Assembly: GCA_026874595.1 (NCBI GenBank)
Contig: CM049316.1
Location: 41,309,695 to 41,373,694 of the forward strand
DNA length: 64,000 nucleotides
DNA from: Sipunculus nudus
Lineage: Eukaryota > Annelida > Sipuncula > Golfingiida > Sipunculidae
Reading direction: 5' to 3'
Positions 40,701-51,636 of the stretch are shown piece after piece (position 1 is the first letter of the stretch; each line of letters starts with the position of its first letter). A program made the position numbers and the translations under genes. The notes beneath the pieces were generated by a model that saw only the letters and a program-made list of their open reading frames with translations, did no database searches and was not told the DNA's origin.

Positions 40701-43700
40701 TTAGGGAGGCTTGATAAATTAGGCATTTGGACCATGGCGTTAAACCAATACCTAACTAATACCAATACCAGTACTTGCTTGCATTGCTGTCACTCCTCCC
40801 TCTAGTCCTGTCCCAGTGCCAAATGGTATTATGGGTGTGTTGTTCTCGTAGCACAGCCTGGCACACTCACTGACTTCTTCTGTGCAGTTTGGAAATATGA
40901 CCAGATCTGGAAGTCTGTTTCTATCAACAAAACATATAATGATTATATTTGCTATATCGTTAAAATGATGCCAGTAGGTTTCACTTTATACTGTTATTGC
41001 TGTTATTAATTATTTTAGATCTTTCAAATTTTCTGCCATCAATGAACAATAATTTCAACTTATCATTTAATATAATCCATTCATATGGAAACAGTTTACT
41101 GGATGAGTTGGTTTTAAATATGGTGAGTTCATGAAAATGGAAACCTCATGAAACACTGGAAAAGTAGTAATCTTTAAAAAGAAATTTTAAACCCCCACAA
41201 ATATGAAGCTTGCCACAGTGTATTAACACCAGGACATCTAGACACCTGCATAAAAATACCTATATAGGAAAGGCTAAAATTATTTTAAAAGTGTTCATCT
41301 GTCTGCTGCAATTTTTTACCACTTACGGAAAATAAGACTCATCCTTTCCATGGTGCTCTCTAACAGCCTCCGCCTCTGAGATACTGGTCTGTCCTACTAT
41401 GGCTTTGAATTGTGAGGCCAAATATGACACCTTGTCACTCTGAGCCTGTAACGAAAATAATATCAACTCAAATATGGGCAGTCAACAAGTATCAAAGGGT
41501 ATCCACTAAATCACAGAAGCATGGATTAAGACTGCCTTGTAATTTTGTGGCATCAGAGATCCTAAAGTATCCCAAGTTGCAAAGATGGATGAAAGGTGTA
41601 GATGGCACCACCAGCCATGTGTACAAGATAATGCCATCCTAAATCTATGGACTCATGCCAATATGTCAAACCAGTCCTGAGATAAATGCATATATGTATT
41701 TTACAAATAGATGATTGTAGGTGGCCCTACCTGTCTGGTGTATGAGAAAGCTTTACAAGATGGCTAGACGTGCACAATTTCAGGCAATAACATTGAACTA
41801 CTCTTGATATATGTGTGATTTTCACTAATAACAGACACACAGATGGATGCCAGATGAAATCAACTGTAGGTGGCACCACCAGACTTTTATACAAGAAAAC
41901 CATTCAAAGATCTATGGACATGCAAATTTTCAGGAAAGATACAAACCACTCCTCAGATAATTGTCTGAATTTATTCTACAAATAGGGGATTGTAGGTGGC
42001 ACCACCATTCTTGTAATTAATGTGAGGTACACTGTCATTTTTTTTTCTGTATGCTGAAAAATGTGTTCCATAAAATGCAACCACAGGAAATCTACAATGA
42101 AGGAGAGTAGTCCTGAAGGTTTTATACCCAACATTAACATCTGCATCAAAATTTAACAGGTTTTCCCTAGGTCTGGCAGGCCATGAATGTAACCTCTATA
42201 TACCTACATGTGGTGTTCTGTGCATAGCTACTGGGGAAAGCCAGATAAGGCCAAGCTCAGCCAAACCACAGAGAGTAACTAACAGAAACAAAATCTCTTG
42301 GGAGGAATTGTTCAAACTAAGAGAGCTTAGGGAACGGCTAGAAATAAGTAGAACATGACAACACACTTAACAAAATTACAAAATGTGTCCATAATGATTA
42401 TAATAATTTTTAATTGCATTTTTGAATAACAACAGTTTGTACAAACAACTGGACAGGTGGTAGTACCATTATTGGTACCATGCTTAAAGGTGATTTTTTT
42501 GTGAACTGGTATATCACATGAATATAATATATATGTAAGTATTACTCATTTTTATAGAACTTATAAGTTAGTTTTGATGTCTCCTTATCACAAGGACACT
42601 TAAATGGTCAGCAAGATTCATATGCAGCAAAAAAGTGCCATATATCAATGGAAATATGGCAGGTTAGAGGAAAGTTAACTATTAATACATCTAGCAACAT
42701 ATTCTTTATTTCCAGATTTTTACAGATTTGAATAAGCAGTTTACTCTAGAATACTCTCTTTGGTAAATCATACAAAATTCACTAAATGAGTCAAAAATTC
42801 AATAAATATCTCCAAAATCCAATAAATGAACCCAAAATTCACTAAATATCCCCAAAATCCACTAAATGAATCCAAAATTCACTAAATGAATCTGACATTC
42901 ACTAAATGAATCCAAAATTCACTAAATGAATCGAAAATTTACAAAATGAATCCAAAATACATTAAATATATCCAAAATTCACTAAATGAATCCAAAATTC
43001 AATAAATGAACCCAAAATTCAAAATGAAATGCAACTGGGTCATGGTCTTGGTAATGGTGGTGACTCATAACAACACTGATGGCTGTCCCAAGTGCAGTCC
43101 CCTGTCCTTAACCAAGGCCGACCGGCACATGTTGACCGTGACTGCTCAATGTCACTGACCCCTTTGTTCTAGTCCACCAGCCCCTAGCAATTTTCTGAGT
43201 GCTACACTCTGTTCCACAAAGGGTTTGCATTTGACCTTGGTAAAAACCTGTTTTACCCAACCCTGTGGATACAACCTGGGTTAAAAGTTTTTTATTCAGG
43301 GTTTACCCAAGTTTACTCAGGGTTTTGTTCAGCATATTACCCTAACTTTTCCCCATGTTTATATTTTCTTTTATCAAACAGGACCCAAGATTTAAGTTTC
43401 TTTCTATTAAATTGGTCTCCAGAAGTTAGACACACATTTTGTGAATATTGCGTATAATAGCTCTGACAAAGTGGCTCTGACCTCCATCTGAAAGAAGCCA
43501 TTTACCACTCACACTTTAACTCATGTTTGACATTGCCGAGCACATCACCCTTATCACAGTCGCATGAATCTTAATTTATTGATGGGCGTTATTCTGGCCT
43601 AGAACAGGCTAAAAACGCCAATATAAACTGATCCCACCAATGCATGCCTTCTGTGGATTCTCTGTTTACATCTAAATTGACCTTGTTTTGGGCTAAATAT

Positions 43701-46700
43701 CAGCCACAAATAACCATTCAAGCGACTGTGCTCTATTATCCAGAAGGTTTAACAAAGAAGGAGAGCACACTATGGTACAGGGCACGTGCAATGTTATTTG
43801 CGAAATGTGATAATAAATCCGCACCTTAATTGACCTAAGCATGGGTGCCAGCACCATTCTTCCACAGGCTCACCACTGGTGGTAATGTAGCACCACCATG
43901 TTTTTCTCAGAAACTGAAGCATATTTACCGGGTATACCGTGGAATGGTAAAAAAATTGTCCCAGGTTCATTGGTGCATATGTTCCATTGCAAGTGTTTGC
44001 ATTTACTTATTTGGCCCATATATGACTGCATATTTGTGATATTCCTGGAAGTCCTACCTACTTGGATCTCGATCCTGAGCCAAACAAACATTAAAATCTA
44101 ATAGATTCCAGACACTGAGTAATGGTAATCAGTAATTGTAATCAATTACAATCGATTACATTTTTGTTTTTAATCGTAATCGATTACATTTATTTTTAAA
44201 GCTAAGTAATTGTAATTGTAATCAATTACTCTCCCAATGGAGTTGTAATCATGATAATTAGATATGATTACACTGATTACTTTTGTATTTTCTGATTTTA
44301 AACAGCTCCAGGTTAATGTTTCCTTAAAAACTAATCTTTCAAGTTTCATGCTGTTACTTCAGCTGTTGTGACTTCTGACAGCCATGAAATTATACCTAAG
44401 TAGTAGATGTATCTGATGGAGACAGCTGGATTGTGTGTGTGTGTGTGTGTGAGCATTCTGAGATTAAATAGGAGAGGAATAAATAAAATCATTGTTTTAA
44501 ATTTAATATCTGTCATGTTTAGTATGGTCGTCATACCTTAATTAAAGACCATGTTGTTGTTATTCTTTATTTCCTCCATTCATATTTGAAGATTTTACAT
44601 GAAAAGAATATTACATAGAACAATTAAATGAAATACAACAATGTGAACAAACATATTTGAACATGCAGATATCACCAATACATCAAAGTAAAACAAACAC
44701 AGTATGACAAATACATTCCCGTAGTACATAAGGACATTGCTCAGGTACGAAAACAAAGTAAGCAAGAACATGAAAGGTTTAACTCAGAAAATAAAGAATA
44801 TTTCTTCTGGCTTGTTGTTTCTGTAACATGAAAAGCTATTTCCAAACTCAAGGACTAAGTCTTAAAAGTTTAATGGTTTTGTCATCAATTAACTGTAAAA
44901 TGAAACATTTATTTTCATCAACATAACACGCAAATCTATATAGTAGTATGTACCATAATTCAATTGACCACTGACACAGGGCAGTGAAGTCTTTTCCTAG
45001 TAAAACTTCAAGAAAAGTTTCGTCAGGTAAATTGTGTAATAGAGCAGAGACATGGACACTCAGCGAATTACAGATAAAATCCCACAATCTGTCCCTGCTC
45101 CCCTTTGACCTGTCACAATTTAGTAATACATGGGCCACTGGATGTCTATAAAATAAACCACAGTTGTGACACAGAGATTCTTCGTTTGTTTGTAATTCCA
45201 TATACACAGCTACAATTTGTGCAAGAAAGTGAAACTTAGATAAAGACTCGGGTATTTCTCGAGCTGCATACCAAATAATAGAAGGCTGAAAACAGCTTGA
45301 ATGAAAACTTCTAAATTTAACAAAATCTTCATTAGAATATGAGCAAAGTTATAAGATTAAACCTAGTCATGATTAATTTTCCATACATAACCATAAACAG
45401 ATACCTTTGTACAACAACTTGACCACACAACAATTATATATTCTACAGCTTACATGGCTTAAATGTATATAACAGCAAATCATACCTTAAATGATTAGTT
45501 TTTATCATTTTAATGGATAAAATAAACAAGTGCGGCCCTATATATTCCTGTAATTCCTGTTAAGTAATGATCAGCTAATTAGCTGAAAGGGATAAGGGTA
45601 TGGAACTACAAAGGGAGTCCAGCATCCATCCAGGAGGTGTACACAGAGATAGATATCAAAAGAGCATGGCTTCTTTGCAGCATACTATTTGCCCAAGCAT
45701 TGCTCTAAACCAGTCTGTCTTTTTACCGAGCGTTACAGAGCACTACAAAGCCCACCGAGTGTTTCAAAGCACTGGCGCTCGGTAGGACTTTACCGAGTGC
45801 TACCCTGGATTCACACCAGGTATTGCTCTGATCCATGTGGGGCTACAGAGCATTGGTCTAGGGACTTTTTACTGAGCGCTACCCTGCTTGGTAGTGCTTG
45901 GTACGCTTTGTGGCACTCGGTAAAAAGGCCGATCCCTCTAAACCAGCCATTGGTCTTTGGCACAAGCCACCTCATGCTCGGGTTTTGTAGGATATGTAAA
46001 GCTATATCAGCTGGTGACAAGGACAGATGCAGCCCTCTATGCAGATTCTATTCATGTTTGAGTGAGTTATGTTGTGAACAAACACACATACAAGTACATA
46101 AACGGTAAAATGAATGCATATAACCTCCTGGTGAAGACAAAAATCACCATATTTCATTGGGTACCCACTGGTGGAACACACTAAATATGTTATATATATA
46201 GAATATATACTTGTAAGTGTGAGCCTAGTCAAACCTATCCCATAAACAAAGCTGAATATATACGCCCTTAAACAATGTTACATTTTAAATATATTATACA
46301 TAATTTAAACATATTCAACTCATGACATGTTTAATAATCAAAATGTTGATCTTATTTTAAGTATTCACTTATATTGCAAGTAAGCAAAGAATAAAGAAAT
46401 ATTTGTTATAGTCAATAAAAATAAAATTTAGCATACACCTTGCCCTTGGTTTATACAATTGAATTGGTTCTTTTTAAAATAACTGCAAACTGAAAGTGGG
46501 CGTTAAAGTATTTGCAAAACTATTCTAATGACATCTTGGATCGGCTCAAATGTCATTTACTCAGCACTACACAGTTACACGGCACTGTCAACCGCCCCCC
46601 CCCCCCCCCCCCCCTTACATGTACTTGGGTCATCTCAATTTCACTTACACTGCATGAAGTTATAAATATAAGTTTTGTCAGAGTTTCACATTAATAATTT

Positions 46701-46773
46701 AAACTTGACAACTTACTTTGGCACAGAAGAGTCTTGTGTTTGCATAAACTGACGTTGTAACTCTGCGAAACAT
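14174..46773 (-). CDS. LDHD: LDHD, mitochondrial FAD-dependent D-lactate dehydrogenase, 12 coding exons
   Basis: The joined exons are 46717-46773, 41327-41445, 40779-40914, 39538-39679, 38841-39000, 37534-37639, 36553-36646, 34957-35085, 34041-34168, 26972-27062, 22830-22941 and 14174-14345. They total 1446 nt, encode 481 residues, and all phases agree. Vertebrate LDHD is about 484-507 residues. The family oxidises D-lactate and other D-2-hydroxyacids to 2-oxoacids at the inner mitochondrial membrane, using FAD and passing electrons to cytochrome c. In order, the protein shows a basic N-terminus, the FAD-binding PCMH half ([56 protein letters not shown]), then the FAD-oxidase C-terminal half ([28 protein letters not shown], whose histidines are metal/substrate ligands; [11 protein letters not shown]) and a closing LNPGKIFLD. 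Intron 3 has a GC donor. Intron 11 holds two unrelated nested genes. No clear polyadenylation signal was found after the stop. Confidence 0.96.
15288..15303 (-). terminator. Histone-type 3' stem-loop of gene A
   Basis: Read on the minus strand it is GGCTCTTATCAGAGCC, with the same 6-bp stem as gene B and loop TATC. It is followed by AACACATAATCCAGATCT and AGAGG, which parallels the gene B downstream block. Confidence 0.8.
15364..15726 (-). CDS. Nested intronless gene A, helical 120-aa protein of unknown family with a histone-type 3' stem-loop
   Basis: I do not recognise the family. The product has no proline. An ~80-residue core from [12 protein letters not shown] to [10 protein letters not shown] is rich in A, L, E, K and Q and looks helical or coiled-coil, and is followed by an acidic tail ending in CF. 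By eye, 69 of the 80 core residues match gene B. It begins ATGATG; the second ATG aligns with the start of gene B. It is nested in LDHD intron 11 on the same strand as LDHD. TATATAAA lies at 15831-15838, CTTCAGTACC around 15806, and the stem-loop is 60 nt past the TGA. There are no introns. The coding region is visibly richer in G and C than its surroundings. Most nucleotide differences from gene B in the core are at synonymous sites. Confidence 0.88.
   Translation of the reverse strand: MMESELNTSMDLAKFDDTLEECRHLRFQLDIMNSKFQAACQRLIQLNNYLEAHEVRYQRAVAANQKAFRYTIKLNITVAEGLRTMLFEYACNLATEIDKLECLLYSTELDLDLMEVDICF
15800..15838 (-). promoter_or_regulatory. Gene A core promoter (TATA and initiator)
   Basis: On the minus strand TATATAAA is followed by CTTCAGTACC with the A 32 nt downstream. 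This is the same spacing class as gene B. Confidence 0.75.
15922..16013 (-). promoter_or_regulatory. Paired promoter motif upstream of gene A
   Basis: On the minus strand CTACTCAACATTACTCA (15997-16013) and CTACTCAGTGTTACTCA (15922-15938) are offset by 75 nt, as in gene B. The surrounding sequence is diverged, so the motifs appear to have been kept. Confidence 0.6.
16963..17190 (-). pseudogene. LINE (non-LTR retrotransposon) ORF2 C-terminal fragment
   Basis: A minus-strand frame ends in a stop at 16963. It reads [38 protein letters not shown] and [11 protein letters not shown], a pattern typical of the tail after the reverse transcriptase domain. The AT-rich 3' UTR extends to about 16730. 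Only the 3' end is present, as in 5'-truncated LINE copies. Confidence 0.65.
17544..18800. mobile_element. TIR DNA element, 1257 bp, flanked by TA
   Basis: The ends are CTGTGGTTGTCTTCTTATTT and, reversed, CTGTGGTTGCCTTTATATTG, with TA on both sides (17542-43 and 18801-02). Subterminal repeats contain CGCGAAAAT. There is no transposase frame, so it is a non-autonomous Tc1/mariner-like element. It lies between nested genes A and B. Confidence 0.8.
19084..19165. repeat. AT-rich inverted repeat
   Basis: Arms of about 20 nt (GAAATTTTTAAATTACATA and its reverse) surround an AT run; one mismatch. It would form a stable hairpin or cruciform. Confidence 0.7.
20479..20655. mobile_element. Short MITE, 177 bp
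   Basis: The ends are CAGGGGTGGATCCAGG and, reversed, CAGAAGTGGATTCAGG. The interior is rich in G and A runs mirrored by C and T runs. The terminal CAG and size suggest a hAT-like MITE; a convincing 8-bp target duplication was not seen. Confidence 0.65.
21754..21845 (+). promoter_or_regulatory. Paired promoter motif upstream of gene B
   Basis: CTACTCAGCATTACTCA (21754-21770) and CTACTCAGTCTTACTCA (21829-21845) share CTACTCA-N3-TTACTCA and start 75 nt apart. Gene A has the same two sites at the same spacing. TTACTCA resembles bZIP/AP-1 half-site pairs; the actual factor is unknown. Confidence 0.6.
21929..21966 (+). promoter_or_regulatory. Gene B core promoter (TATA and initiator)
   Basis: TATATAAG, then CTTCAGTATC with the A 31 nt after the first T of the TATA box. 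The same layout occurs in gene A. TCTGCTGCCAAA just upstream and the 5' leader stretch AAGCATCTTATCT are also shared by both. Confidence 0.75.
22037..22384 (+). CDS. Nested intronless gene B, helical 115-aa protein, divergent paralogue of gene A
   Basis: A proline-free helical protein with core [12 protein letters not shown] ... [20 protein letters not shown], then an acidic tail ending TYF. The function is unknown to me. It is nested in LDHD intron 11, antisense to LDHD, with its stop about 450 nt from exon 11. TATATAAG is at 21929-21936 and the expected start, CTTCAGTATC, has its A at 21960, 31 nt downstream. A histone-type stem-loop begins 48 nt after the stop. No AATAAA is seen close after the stop. 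The expected mRNA is about 490 nt and unspliced. It is arranged head-to-head with gene A, with about 6.3 kb between the start codons. Confidence 0.9.
   Translation: MESALSTSMEIHMLDHFTVAESSNLRFQLDIMNSKFHAACRRLIQLKNYIDAQEVRYQRAVEAKQKAFRYKIKLNITVAEGLQTMLYEYACNLATEIDKLECLLDLDLMDTDTYF
22432..22447 (+). terminator. Histone-type 3' stem-loop of gene B
   Basis: GGCTCTTGTCAGAGCC forms a perfect 6-bp stem with a 4-nt loop, and is flanked by CCCAAA and AACAC. The metazoan histone stem-loop has the same 6-bp stem (GGYYYU/ARRRCC), usually with a UUUC-like loop; only the loop position G is atypical. The next ~28 nt, including AGATCTAAAGG, are conserved with gene A and could act as the purine-rich histone downstream element that pairs with U7 snRNA. 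Confidence 0.8.
22830..22941 (-). CDS. LDHD: LDHD exon 11, catalytic/metal-binding motif
   Basis: 112 nt encoding [20 protein letters not shown], then [16 protein letters not shown]. The acceptor is a strong T-run plus CAG and the donor GTCAGT. It carries the family signature GHVGDGNFH. Nested gene B ends about 450 bases to the left on the opposite strand. Confidence 0.97.
23192..24065. mobile_element. pogo/Tigger-like non-autonomous element flanked by TA
   Basis: The ends are CAGTAAAACCTGTCTAATCC and, reversed, CAGTTCAACCTGGTCTTGCA, with TA at both sides. CAGTxxAACCT is typical of pogo/Tigger TIRs. Subterminal copies of TTAGGCAGGT/TTAGAGAGGT are present. No transposase is left. Confidence 0.75.
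24748..26543. mobile_element. TIR element, 1796 bp, flanked by TA
   Basis: The ends are CCGTAAATTTCCGCATATAT and, reversed, CTGTAAATTTCTGCATATAC, with TA flanks at 24746-47 and 26544-45. No transposase is recognisable. It lies in LDHD intron 10. Confidence 0.78.
26972..27062 (-). CDS. LDHD: LDHD exon 10
   Basis: 91 nt encoding [20 protein letters not shown], then [11 protein letters not shown]. The acceptor is TTGTAG and the donor GTTAGT. [13 protein letters not shown] is conserved in the family. Confidence 0.95.
28183..29812 (-). mobile_element. Helitron-like element with four ~320-bp internal repeats
   Basis: On the minus strand it begins with a hairpin-forming end (TATCGCCAGACATAGTCTGG) and ends in the hairpin TGGCACCTGCGGTGCCA, AGAAATAT and CTAG followed by T. 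A 3' hairpin followed by CTAG is the Helitron signature. The repeats include GGTGGCGCCACC at 28800, 29137 and 29463. A GGC-triplet run is at 29741-29762. No Rep/helicase gene is present. Confidence 0.75.
29816..34030. other. LDHD intron 9 remainder
   Basis: Apart from the SINE at 31185 and a (GACA)n plus AGCTCAGTTGAC end near 33580-33655, nothing is recognised. A 112-codon frame at 31521-31859 (minus) has no supporting features. Confidence 0.5.
31185..31440 (+). mobile_element. tRNA-derived SINE, copy 2
   Basis: The head is tRNA-like, with A-box TGGCTCAGGGG and B-box GTTTGAATCTC, followed by the body GGCTTAATGGGAAGACC ... GGGATGATTACCAACCCAGG ... ATACCAGGATATAAAT. It lies inside LDHD intron 9. 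Confidence 0.8.
34041..34168 (-). CDS. LDHD: LDHD exon 9
   Basis: Encodes [20 protein letters not shown], then [20 protein letters not shown] and GCR. The acceptor is TAACAG and the donor GTATGT. It ends in phase 0, which fits exon 10 and also the second exon-10 copy at 4034-4124. Confidence 0.94.
34404..34690. repeat. Drifting penta/hexanucleotide array ending in TAACC repeats
   Basis: It runs through ATCTG, ATCTC, TCCCA, ATCTCA and AATCTA units and ends with about ten CCTAA/TAACC units. It lies in LDHD intron 8. Confidence 0.95.
34957..35085 (-). CDS. LDHD: LDHD exon 8
   Basis: Encodes [20 protein letters not shown], then [20 protein letters not shown] and RTV. The acceptor is TTTTCAG and the donor [15 protein letters not shown] is highly conserved in LDHD. 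Confidence 0.95.
36553..36646 (-). CDS. LDHD: LDHD exon 7
   Basis: 31 codons plus 1 nt, starting [20 protein letters not shown] and ending GIPVARI. The acceptor is TTCCAG and the donor GTACAT. It begins the FAD-oxidase C-terminal domain. Confidence 0.93.
37534..37639 (-). CDS. LDHD: LDHD exon 6
   Basis: Encodes [20 protein letters not shown], then [15 protein letters not shown]. The acceptor is TACAG and the donor GTAAGT. [16 protein letters not shown] is a hallmark of the D-lactate/glycolate oxidase family. Confidence 0.96.
37685..37719. repeat. TA microsatellite
   Basis: About 17 TA units in LDHD intron 5, just upstream of exon 6. Confidence 0.95.
38841..39000 (-). CDS. LDHD: LDHD exon 5, FAD-binding core
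   Basis: Encodes [20 protein letters not shown], then [21 protein letters not shown] and [12 protein letters not shown]. Only the GTAGGA donor gives a phase that joins to exon 6 as [16 protein letters not shown] six bases earlier would break the frame. Confidence 0.94.
39538..39679 (-). CDS. LDHD: LDHD exon 4
   Basis: 47 codons plus 1 nt, starting [20 protein letters not shown] and containing [20 protein letters not shown], then FPV. The acceptor is TTTCAG and the donor GTAAGT. It lies in the FAD-binding PCMH domain. Confidence 0.96.
40779..40914 (-). CDS. LDHD: LDHD exon 3, start of FAD-binding domain, GC donor
   Basis: Encodes [20 protein letters not shown] through the FAD-pyrophosphate motif [11 protein letters not shown] to VTAMQ. 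The acceptor is AAACAG. The exon ends CAA followed by GCAAGT, a GC donor; joining there to exon 4 ([11 protein letters not shown]) gives exactly the family sequence with no gap. Confidence 0.94.
41327..41445 (-). CDS. LDHD: LDHD exon 2
   Basis: 39 codons plus 2 nt, starting [13 protein letters not shown] and ending [13 protein letters not shown]. The acceptor is TTACAG and the donor GTAAGT. It matches the region before the FAD domain, with the family's typical REHG-D-S pattern. Confidence 0.95.
41580..42010. repeat. Repeat related to the 5.7-kb element
   Basis: Contains GGTGGCACCACC-like sites near 41597, 41865 and 41994, with flanking GTGTACAAGATAATG and ATGCAAATTTTCAGG segments reminiscent of the 5.7-9.4 kb units. 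It begins just outside LDHD exon 2, in intron 1. Confidence 0.7.
42772..43024. repeat. ~21-bp tandem array
   Basis: About 12 units of approximately ATTCACTAAATGAATCCAAA. It is non-coding, in LDHD intron 1. Confidence 0.92.
44120..44290. repeat. Cluster of GTAATCNATTAC palindromes
   Basis: At least four palindromic or near-palindromic GTAATC-ATTAC blocks occur within 170 bp, e.g. AATCGATTACAT twice. Confidence 0.75.
44848..45207 (-). pseudogene. LINE ORF2 C-terminal fragment with zinc knuckle
   Basis: 119 codons with a CCHC motif ([20 protein letters not shown]-x2-C-x9-H-x4-C) and an [18 protein letters not shown] tail. This is the usual end of CR1/Jockey-type ORF2. 3' UTR-like sequence continues to about 44560 on the left. 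It is a 5'-truncated copy in LDHD intron 1. Confidence 0.65.
45660..46020. repeat. Short imperfect internal repeats (CCGAGYG, TACAGAGCA)
   Basis: The words ACCGAGTG/ACTGAGCG, ACAGAGCA and GCTACCCTG recur on both strands. It looks like a degenerate interspersed repeat; no gene is supported. Confidence 0.4.
46596..46613. repeat. Poly-C run
   Basis: About 18 C residues in LDHD intron 1, about 100 bases from the exon 1 donor. Confidence 0.9.
46717..46773 (-). CDS. LDHD: LDHD exon 1 (start and targeting peptide)
   Basis: It encodes [19 protein letters not shown] and ends at a GTAAGT donor. The short, basic, acid-free N-terminus looks like a mitochondrial presequence, and this start gives a family-typical length. 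The frame is open upstream to another ATG near 46935, so a longer N-terminus cannot be excluded without transcript data. Confidence 0.7.
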
Positions 46774-47010
46774 GGTGATCGCAGCTGGTTGCACTTGATG
46801 TGTAACTGTGACAACGTGAACCTGTCCTCCTCCCGTCAACCCTTCCCTTCCTCGCACCAGCTGTAATTGACAGATCACATAACACCCAGAGGCCAGAATT
46901 AGTTTCTCATATTTGCACGGGGTGGCGCTCAACATCTGGTTTCTCTTTTAAAGACGCCGCCAGGTGTCGGTAGCAGTCACTTTTCTCTCTCTTTCTCTCT
47001 CTCTCTCGTG
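46774..47010 (-). promoter_or_regulatory. LDHD upstream/5' leader region
   Basis: Less AT-rich than its surroundings; contains a GGTGGCGC half-site at 46921-46928 and a CT run at 46982-47008. No TATA box is seen. The transcription start cannot be fixed from sequence. Confidence 0.45.
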
Positions 47011-47274
47011 CTTTTTAGGAGTTACAACATTTCTAGGCCATAAGAATGGACTCCTCAATTGCTTTTTCCAGAGACTGGCGCAATGTGGAGTCCATAGATT
47101 GCCCCTGCATTTACCTATGATTATAACACCCAATACACAAACCGTGCGATTTAACATATTTCTGTTTATTGAATATTTGACCATCGAAAACTTTACACTC
47201 CATATCACGGCACTGTTTTCCACCCAATTACTGAAAATATGTACATGATAATACACAGACCTGATGCATTGCAC

Positions 47275-51500
<4,226 letters not shown>

Positions 51501-51604
51501 GTAAGAACGAAAGCGCCACCTAACGCCTGCGGATGTTACTTATTGCTCGCAATTTTGAGCAGAGAGCAAGGCTACAAAATATTCTTCTTCCCAGAGAACC
51601 CCTC

Positions 51605-51633
51605 TTGCGGCCTTTTCCGTTTCCTGTAACAGC
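51605..51633 (+). promoter_or_regulatory. RPL14 5' TOP-like leader
   Basis: A pyrimidine run, CCTTTTCCGTTTCC, lies about 10-23 nt before the ATG. Ribosomal-protein mRNAs start with C and a polypyrimidine tract that puts translation under TOR/LARP1 control. The likely start is the C at about 51611-51612. No TATA box is seen, as expected for this gene class. Confidence 0.7.
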
Positions 51634-51636
51634 ATG
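51634..51636 (+). CDS. RPL14: RPL14 exon 1 coding part (ATG only)
   Basis: The ATG is followed directly by GTTAGT, so the coding part of exon 1 is the start codon alone. The next exon begins GGC TTC ACA in phase 0. This is the ancestral RPL14 layout. Confidence 0.85.
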
